DNA of 64,000 nt from Nonomuraea aurantiaca (lineage in GTDB: Bacteria > Actinomycetota > Actinomycetes > Streptosporangiales > Streptosporangiaceae). Within the stretch, counting starts at the first letter, position 1; each line of letters begins with the position of its first letter. Both the position numbers and the translations under genes were made by a program. The stretch spans positions 1 to 64,000 of the forward strand of contig NZ_JAIWNB010000030.1 in the NCBI RefSeq assembly GCF_020215705.1. Direction: 5' to 3'. The notes beneath the pieces were generated by a model. That model ran no database searches and was not told where the DNA came from. It saw nothing but the letters and a program-made list of their open reading frames with translations. Below are positions 59,099 to 64,000 of this stretch, piece by piece.

Positions 59099-60685
59099 GT
59101 GGACCAGTTCGTGCTGCTCATGCTCATCCTGCTGGGCGCCCTGATCACGGTGCCGCTCGGTGACCGGCTCGGGCTGCCGCCGCCCGTGCTGATGACCTTG
59201 CTCGGCATCGTCCTGGCCCTGCTGCCGTTCGTGCCGAACGTGGACGTACCCCCCGACATCGTCCTGCCGCTCCTTCTCCCTCCCCTGCTGTACGCGGCGG
59301 TACGGCGGACGTCGTGGCGGCAGTTCGCGAAGAACTGGCAGCCGATCTTCCTCCTCGCCGTGGCGCTGGTGTTCGTGACGACGGCGGCCGTCGCGGTGAC
59401 GGCGCACGCGCTCATCCCCGGCCTGCCGATCGCTGCCGCGGCGGCGCTCGGCGCGCTGGTGGCGCCGCCCGACCCGGTGGCGGCCACGGCGGTGGCGGGC
59501 CGGCTCGGGCTGCCCAGGCGGCTGGTGTCGCTGCTGGAGGGCGAGGGCCTGTTCAACGACGTCACGGCGATCGTGCTGTACAAGGTGGCGATCACGGCGG
59601 CGGTCACCGGCGTCTTCTGGTGGCCGGGCGCGCTGGGCGAGTTCGTGCTGTCGGCGGTGGTGGCGGTCGCGGTGGGACTCGGGCTCGGCTGGCTCGCCGG
59701 CCGGCTGATGGCCCTGCTGGGCGACGCCACGCTGCAGGTGGGGCTGTCGCTGCTGGTGCCGTTCGTCAGCTACGCGGTGGCCGACAAGTGGCACGGCTCG
59801 GGGGTGCTGGCCGTACTGACCAGCGCGTTCTACCTGAGCGACCGCATGTCGGACGCCGACGACGTACACGGCAGGTTCGCGTCCGCGACGTTCTGGCAGA
59901 TCGTCGACACGCTCGTGACGGGGGTGGCGTTCGGGCTGATCGGGCTGGAGCTGCACAGCGTGTTCGGTACGGTCGGCGGCCGGCTGACCGAGGTGCTCGG
60001 CTGGAGCGCCGCCGTGGTGGGCGTCGTGGTGGTGGTACGGCTGGTCTGGCTGCTGCCCGCCGCCTGGCTGGCCAGGAAGACCCGCCGGGCCGGCGACGAC
60101 GACTCCGAGGTGCCGCTGAGCTGGCGCGAGACGGTCGTCATGTGGTGGGCGGGCATGCGCGGCGTCGCCTCGGTGGCACTCGCCCTGGCCCTCCCCCTGA
60201 AGACGGAGGACGGGTCGCCCTTCCCGGAGCGGGCTGTGCTGGTGTTCATCGCGTTCGCCGTCATCCTGGTCACACTGGTCCTCCAAGGGCTGACACTGCC
60301 CTGGCTGGTGAGCAAGCTGGGCGTCAAAACCGACACCGCAGCCGAACGAGACCTGGAACGCCGCCTGGCCATCAGCGCCGCCAAGGCCGCCAGGAAACGG
60401 CTCAAGGAGATCGACGAGGCCGAGGACCTGCCCGAAGAGGTGGTGGAACTGCTCGCCAAACGGATGACGGACATCGGCATGCGCATCAGCGCCGAGGCCG
60501 CCGACGAGGAGCGGCGCGCGGCCTACGAGAAACGCGCCGAGCGGGTGCGGACGGTCAGGCGGGTCGAGTCGGAGATGATGTCCGCCGCCCGCCAGGCCGT
60601 ACTCGACGCCCGCCGCGACTCAACCGCCGACCCCGAGGTGGTCACCCGGGTACTACGCCAACTCGACGCCCGGAGCATGCACTGA
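59099..60685 (+). CDS. CPA1-family Na+/H+ antiporter
   Basis: A 528-residue protein with about 12 membrane helices followed by a cytoplasmic helical tail (about 425-528, rich in Arg, Glu and Lys). GALVAPPDPVAATAV, EGEGLFNDVTAIV (the ND ion-binding pair) and MRGVASVALALALPL are CPA1 signatures. It exchanges Na+ or K+ for H+. The GTG at 59099 follows GGAGGG and begins at the first helix. It is downstream of the dipeptide operon after 74 nt and may be separately transcribed. Confidence 0.93.
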   Translation: MDQFVLLMLILLGALITVPLGDRLGLPPPVLMTLLGIVLALLPFVPNVDVPPDIVLPLLLPPLLYAAVRRTSWRQFAKNWQPIFLLAVALVFVTTAAVAVTAHALIPGLPIAAAAALGALVAPPDPVAATAVAGRLGLPRRLVSLLEGEGLFNDVTAIVLYKVAITAAVTGVFWWPGALGEFVLSAVVAVAVGLGLGWLAGRLMALLGDATLQVGLSLLVPFVSYAVADKWHGSGVLAVLTSAFYLSDRMSDADDVHGRFASATFWQIVDTLVTGVAFGLIGLELHSVFGTVGGRLTEVLGWSAAVVGVVVVVRLVWLLPAAWLARKTRRAGDDDSEVPLSWRETVVMWWAGMRGVASVALALALPLKTEDGSPFPERAVLVFIAFAVILVTLVLQGLTLPWLVSKLGVKTDTAAERDLERRLAISAAKAARKRLKEIDEAEDLPEEVVELLAKRMTDIGMRISAEAADEERRAAYEKRAERVRTVRRVESEMMSAARQAVLDARRDSTADPEVVTRVLRQLDARSMH

Positions 60686-60786
60686 CCTACCAGGCGAACG
60701 CCTAACCCGCTTACCCCGAGCATGTGCCGTTCGCTGCCATCGGACCGTGATGAATGAGTTGATCGAATACCAGCGTAGCGAGCCCC

Positions 60787-61050
60787 TCATACCTTCTTGA
60801 CGACGATCGAGTCCGGGACCAGCTTCTCCACCTCGTCTACGTCCAAGGTAAAGACGGTGACATGCCCTGGGGGCATCGTCTTGACGGGCACGCGCTCGCC
60901 GAGCCACCCACCAGCCTATCGCCAGTACTCACCGATGAGCGTGCCCAAGCCGTATCCGCCCCAGCTCTCCCTGCCAACCTTGTAGAGGTCGTCGTGGCCG
61001 ATGACCTCACTGCGCGGCATCCAGGGCGTCGTAAGGGACCACACCTCCAT
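60787..61050 (-). pseudogene. Small gene interrupted by an in-frame amber codon
   Basis: From ATG at 61050 the minus strand reads EVWSLTTPWMPRSEVIGHDD, DLYKVGRESWGGYG, TLIGEYWR, then TAG (60916-60918), and in the same frame AGGWLGERVPVKTMPPGHVTV, FTLDVDEVEKLVPDSIVVKKV and stop. Both halves look like real protein of one 87-residue chain, and a CAG-to-TAG change would explain the break. The family is not recognised. Readthrough or two separate genes cannot be excluded. Confidence 0.6.
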
Positions 61051-61241
61051 TGGCGACTAGCCTTTACCACAGCGTCCCACCCGCGAACTGTCGGGACCAT
61101 TCCCGCGTGCTGCTGCGGACGTGCCAGCGTCGCAGAGGTTCGGGGTCCCGTACAACCACCGGCACGTCCTCATGCCATCGTGATCATCAGCTCAACCGCT
61201 GACCATAGAGTAGATCGCGAAAGTTTGGAATTGGGATCGCA

Positions 61242-61712
61242 TTATCCGCCCTGATAAACGTTGACCCTGACGATGGCAAAGGCTTCCGCCCTGGCCGATT
61301 TGCCCTGTAGCGCTTTCAGAATATTGGGATGATACCGGAGAGATGCGGGATCGAATGGATCCACCGACAAGGATGCATTCCATTTAGCGGATTTCATCGC
61401 CGCCCCCGTTTGACTCTTGCCGAGAATCTCCCATCCGCGCCCGCCAAGAAGATTGGCAGCTTTGTCTATCGCCTCGTTATTGCTCGCGCTTCCGACATCA
61501 ATGACGAACGTATTAGTAATCTCTACATCATCATCGTAACTGTCTTCGATGCTGTCCTCCGCCTGAACTATGCCGATGCGGCGTACATCATCGAGAGCAG
61601 CGGGGGGCACCCGAGGAACCGGCGCAGAAAACAACCCGCCTCGGAAAGCAAGGAGAATTACGATAAGCACGACACCTAAAAGGCCCCCTGCCATAACTGC
61701 CCTTATCCACAT
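61242..61712 (-). CDS. Membrane-anchored paralogue of the island lipoprotein
   Basis: A 156-residue protein with one N-terminal membrane helix (AVMAGGLLGVVLIVILLAF). The outer part has VEITNTFVIDVGSASNNEA, then GRGWEILGKSQTGAAMKSAKW, clearly related to the lipoprotein at 62230-62736 (VEVTAILIMDVGAG, then RGWTIASGGDADSALMKSAKW). No known family is recognised. GC content is visibly lower than the rest of the window. ATG at 61712 follows GGGGGGAAG. It lies just downstream of a partial lysozyme-like C-terminus, mirroring the upstream pair. Confidence 0.7.
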   Translation of the reverse strand: MWIRAVMAGGLLGVVLIVILLAFRGGLFSAPVPRVPPAALDDVRRIGIVQAEDSIEDSYDDDVEITNTFVIDVGSASNNEAIDKAANLLGGRGWEILGKSQTGAAMKSAKWNASLSVDPFDPASLRYHPNILKALQGKSARAEAFAIVRVNVYQGG

Positions 61713-61776
61713 TTCTTCCCCCCATCCTCAACGCACACCCATAATGCCCAAACGACGCCGTCACCGCCGCCCATGT

Positions 61777-62043
61777 TCAGCATCGCATCCAAATCTCTCC
61801 GCCTATTTTTGCGTTAGCCACATTCTCTTGAGTCCCGTCGAGAACACCGGTTTTCATCCACGTATCGAATCTGTCATGTTTCGGCACAGGATAAAACCAG
61901 TTCGTCCCATCCCATACCGTGACTCCAGAACATCCGCAATAAGCATATGCGGCTTCGATATCATTGATGGGACGCCCATCGATGCCGAGCGGCAGGAGGT
62001 GTGGCTGGCCGTAAAGCCACTGCGGGGACCTGGGCGTTTCCAT
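61777..62043 (-). pseudogene. Partial copy of the lysozyme-like protein's C-terminus
   Basis: 88 codons. The segment NDIEAAYAYCGCSGVTVWDGTNWF matches SWAEAAVTYCGCAGVTMSASTGTF at the end of the 62921-63838 protein (each quoted in part), including the closely spaced cysteines, and continues about 40 residues further (FDTWMKTGVLDGTQENV). The first 25 codons are GC-rich and unrelated, so the coding region of a second copy appears to have been replaced upstream of about 61985. Whether the ATG at 62043 is used is unclear. Confidence 0.55.
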
Positions 62044-62229
62044 CTGCTTGGATGAGGCAGGTCAGGGGCTGAGGCCGCCGAAAGCACGCACATGGGCGCC
62101 GCGGGTCGCCCGCCCGGTGATGACCGTGCGGGCCAGGCGGACCGGCCGGGTCGACATCGCCGGTGTGGTTTGCTACGCCCCAACACCGCACTCCGCCCGA
62201 TTATCCCGATCCGCCCTGCAGGGATCGCC
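62044..62229. other. GC-rich insert inside the low-GC island
   Basis: This stretch returns to the GC level of the rest of the chromosome between two low-GC genes. A minus-strand frame reads VRLARTVITGRATRGAHVRAF before a stop and may be the end of some decayed gene; nothing is recognised. Confidence 0.35.
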
Positions 62230-62736
62230 TCATTCTTTATTAGGAGACAAGGCGACGATAACATATGTATCGGACTTAGACGAGTCGCTGTGGAGGACTT
62301 TGTCGATCTTCGGTTCAAGAGTTGCACCGTATTCCTCAAAATCCCTGAATCTTCCAATCCTTAATATCACGTCCTTCCATTTGGCTGATTTCATCAGCGC
62401 CGAATCGGCGTCCCCGCCAGAGGCTATCGTCCAACCACGCTGTCGCAGGCGACCGAGCGCCACGTCATGCGCTTCTTTGAAGCGTCCCGCCCCCACATCC
62501 ATTATTAAGATAGCCGTAACCTCGACAGTCCCCTCATAGACAGGGTCAGCAACAGTCTGCGCCACGACGCCACCGATACCGCGCACCTCATCAACAGCGG
62601 CTGTATCCACCTCGATTCTTCGAGTGAACCATTGCGTGCCGCACCCAGCAAGAGCTAGAGGCACACACAAGGCGGCAAGAAATAGCTTGGTCGTCGGAAG
62701 GATGCGTCTCAGACCATCGACGCGACCACGGAACAT
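62230..62736 (-). CDS. Low-GC-island lipoprotein, function unknown (inhibitor/immunity candidate)
   Basis: A 168-residue lipoprotein (lipobox LALAGC, Cys32). The mature part has VEVTAILIMDVGAGRFKEA, RLRQRGWTIASGGDADSALM and SAKWKDVILRIGRF, with a clear paralogue at 61242-61712. No known family. The ATG at 62736 has GAGG upstream. It follows the lysozyme-like gene on the same strand after about 185 nt. Surface-anchored proteins in this position often protect the producer from its own wall-active enzyme; that role is inferred from arrangement only. Confidence 0.7.
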   Translation of the reverse strand: MFRGRVDGLRRILPTTKLFLAALCVPLALAGCGTQWFTRRIEVDTAAVDEVRGIGGVVAQTVADPVYEGTVEVTAILIMDVGAGRFKEAHDVALGRLRQRGWTIASGGDADSALMKSAKWKDVILRIGRFRDFEEYGATLEPKIDKVLHSDSSKSDTYVIVALSPNKE

Positions 62737-62920
62737 CGCAGCAACACCTCTTTCGTTGTTGCGGGCGCTTGCAGCGCATAACTCAACAATTGTTGGAAAC
62801 ACAATTCCAGTACTCCGACGCGGCTTGCATTGCCCACCCATTAGACATCATAGCATTAAAACGATTTATCGCTTCTTTTCTGTTGTCCGGATCATCAGTT
62901 ACCAGAGGCCCGCCTCCCAT

Positions 62921-63838
62921 TCAAGTGGAAAATCTACTCCAGCCAAATGTCCCAGTACTTGCACTCATCGTGACACCAGCACATCCACAGTACGTTACGG
63001 CCGCTTCCGCCCACGATATGTCACGGGTGTAGTACCCTCCTTCGTCCCTGGTCGCTTTTACTTTAATGCTATCTTTCAAATACTTTAGATACATTGCAGC
63101 GATATCAGTTGCGTATTTAGGCTTTATGGGCAGCGCTACAATCTGCACGTTTCCCCTTAGGCCTTCACTGAACACTTTACCTTTGTATTTCTGCAGCACC
63201 ATCCTTGCCTTATATACTTCGAGTTGCGCTATGCCATAAGAGCCAGTTGCTCCACGCTTGGCATAAAGCGCAGGCGCTTCAAACCCTCCGGTCAACTCAC
63301 TAAACTTCGCTTCCGGATCCATCATCTCGTAGATGAGAACAGCTGTCAGGGTATTCTTGTCCACATGCCATTGCGCTGCCGAGTTTTCTATGAACTTACT
63401 ATATTTAAGCAGTTGCTTGAAGGAACTATAGTATGAGGGCGGCGGCCCATTCTTACCCCCAGCGGCCGACTTTCCTCCGGCGCCGAGCAACTCCTCTTGC
63501 GTGATCGAAGGGTTGGTGAAATTCATCCACGAGGCTAGCTTCGTGAAGTCCGCGCGCTCTTTGACACTCATGTTCCAGAAGCCGTCGGGAGCCGTCATTC
63601 CGTTCGGCATCTTACCGGCGCGTCTTGCTTCTTCATCACTGAAAAGGGGATTGCCCCGCAGGACGTAGTTTTCGAAGTACCATTCGGCGGCGCCTGGTTC
63701 AGAGAAGTCCAAACTCACTTCGCCTGCGCTGACACAGGCGAGACAGCCGCCGATCATGCCGTCGGACCAATCGATTACACCGCCGCCTCCGTAGCAAAAA
63801 AACTGCGGGTACGTCCAGTTAACGCCGAAAACCACCAC
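62921..63838 (-). CDS. Lysozyme/lytic-transglycosylase-like protein, low-GC island
   Basis: 305 codons from a GTG at 63838; a true start further upstream in another frame is possible. The C-terminal 170 residues follow the GH23-like lysozyme plan: DKNTLTAVLIYEMMDPE with a candidate catalytic Glu, GSYGIAQLEVYKARM in place of the G-x-x-G-I-x-Q motif, DIAAMYLKYLKDSI, then SWAEAAVTYCGCAGVT. The N-terminal half has several Cys (FFCYGG, GGCLACVSAG) and a Gly/Lys linker. It may cleave peptidoglycan. GC content is near 50 percent, unlike the rest of the window, indicating recent acquisition. Confidence 0.55.
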   Translation of the reverse strand: MVVFGVNWTYPQFFCYGGGGVIDWSDGMIGGCLACVSAGEVSLDFSEPGAAEWYFENYVLRGNPLFSDEEARRAGKMPNGMTAPDGFWNMSVKERADFTKLASWMNFTNPSITQEELLGAGGKSAAGGKNGPPPSYYSSFKQLLKYSKFIENSAAQWHVDKNTLTAVLIYEMMDPEAKFSELTGGFEAPALYAKRGATGSYGIAQLEVYKARMVLQKYKGKVFSEGLRGNVQIVALPIKPKYATDIAAMYLKYLKDSIKVKATRDEGGYYTRDISWAEAAVTYCGCAGVTMSASTGTFGWSRFST

Positions 63839-64000
63839 CGTACAGTCCCGAGCGCCCGGAGGTCATGGGCGTGGCGGGGATTCCAGGGGGCGTTCCTTGC
63901 ACCAGAGTCAGTCGAGCCGAAGCGGTTGAAACACCAACCACCGTTACCGTTCGAGTTGATCTGACGCACTGCGCCGACGGCTCCGCCAACGCACCCATCG
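63839..64000. other. Window edge, coding status unresolved
   Basis: Minus-strand frames here are open in part (one reads RTVTVVGVSTASARLTLVQG, then IPATPMTSGRSGLYGGGF and a stop) and could be the end of an upstream gene or the frameshifted N-terminus of the lysozyme-like protein. The sequence beyond the window is needed to decide. Confidence 0.35.

Noticed and set aside
60837..61100. An alternative minus-strand frame over the amber-interrupted gene
   Set aside because: Its composition is Arg/Ser-rich shadow coding, while the interrupted frame has protein-like character on both sides of the stop.

Overview
The window is about 64 kb of very GC-rich DNA. It has frequent GTG and TTG starts, stop/start overlaps of the ATGA and GTGA type, and a typical soil-actinomycete gene content: a SARP/AfsR-type regulator, a LuxR-family LAL regulator, a Ser/Thr kinase with an extracellular tail, many secreted enzymes, TetR, Lrp and LysR regulators, and Tat substrates. 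I infer a filamentous actinomycete, perhaps of the Streptosporangiales (Nonomuraea-like). No rRNA, tRNA or CRISPR array was recognised.

Layout. 1-1.1 kb: remains of a mobile element, namely a phage-type fragment and a 5'-truncated tyrosine recombinase whose catalytic Tyr is His. 1.1-7.3 kb (minus strand): a secreted coiled-coil wall protein, a Ser/Thr kinase, a flavin monooxygenase, and an S8 protease preceded by a small stand-alone copy of its own pro-region. 7.3-17 kb: a SARP-NB-ARC-TPR regulator divergent from a GH13 enzyme, and a GMC oxidoreductase with a starch-binding-like N-terminus divergent from a LAL regulator. 17-22.1 kb: SMP-30, a secreted HNH nuclease, a TetR/PLP-lyase operon, and a PHM-like copper lipoprotein.

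22.2-35.8 kb is the most coherent block, a secreted polysaccharide-degrading locus. On the minus strand lie a sugar dehydrogenase-like protein, a GH95-like enzyme, a lyase-like Tat protein, a GH29-like enzyme and a GH27 enzyme; a GH105 enzyme is divergent. All six carry the same CBM35-like module, ten copies in all. The GH105, the lyase-like protein and the uronic-acid preference known for some CBM35s suggest a pectic or other uronic-acid-containing plant glycan. Good palindromes lie in the shared promoter region.

35.8-51.9 kb is mixed accessory DNA. It holds an unrecognised cytoplasmic protein, membrane and hemerythrin proteins, a secreted crystallin-like protein, LysR/NmrA/hydrolase and TetR/DUF1330 modules, AraC/SDR, a DUF4239 pair and an alcohol dehydrogenase. 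Decayed pieces are common: a frameshifted Nudix gene, Tn7-like/IS transposase and ATPase ends, an MmyB fragment, a serine recombinase fragment and an acyltransferase fragment.

51.9-60.7 kb: an Lrp regulator divergent from an overlapping six-gene operon for a dipeptide-type ABC importer (SBP, two permeases, two ATPases) and an M24-fold protein that has lost three of five metal ligands, followed by a Na+/H+ antiporter.

60.7-64 kb: an amber-interrupted gene, then a clearly lower-GC island holding a lysozyme/lytic-transglycosylase-like protein, a lipoprotein, a partial copy of the lysozyme-like C-terminus and a membrane-anchored paralogue of the lipoprotein. This looks like a duplicated two-gene unit, possibly effector plus immunity or inhibitor.

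A pattern runs through the first half: at least five genes (S8 protease, SARP, SMP-30, GH27, sugar dehydrogenase-like) have a short tandem duplication that spans their stop codon.
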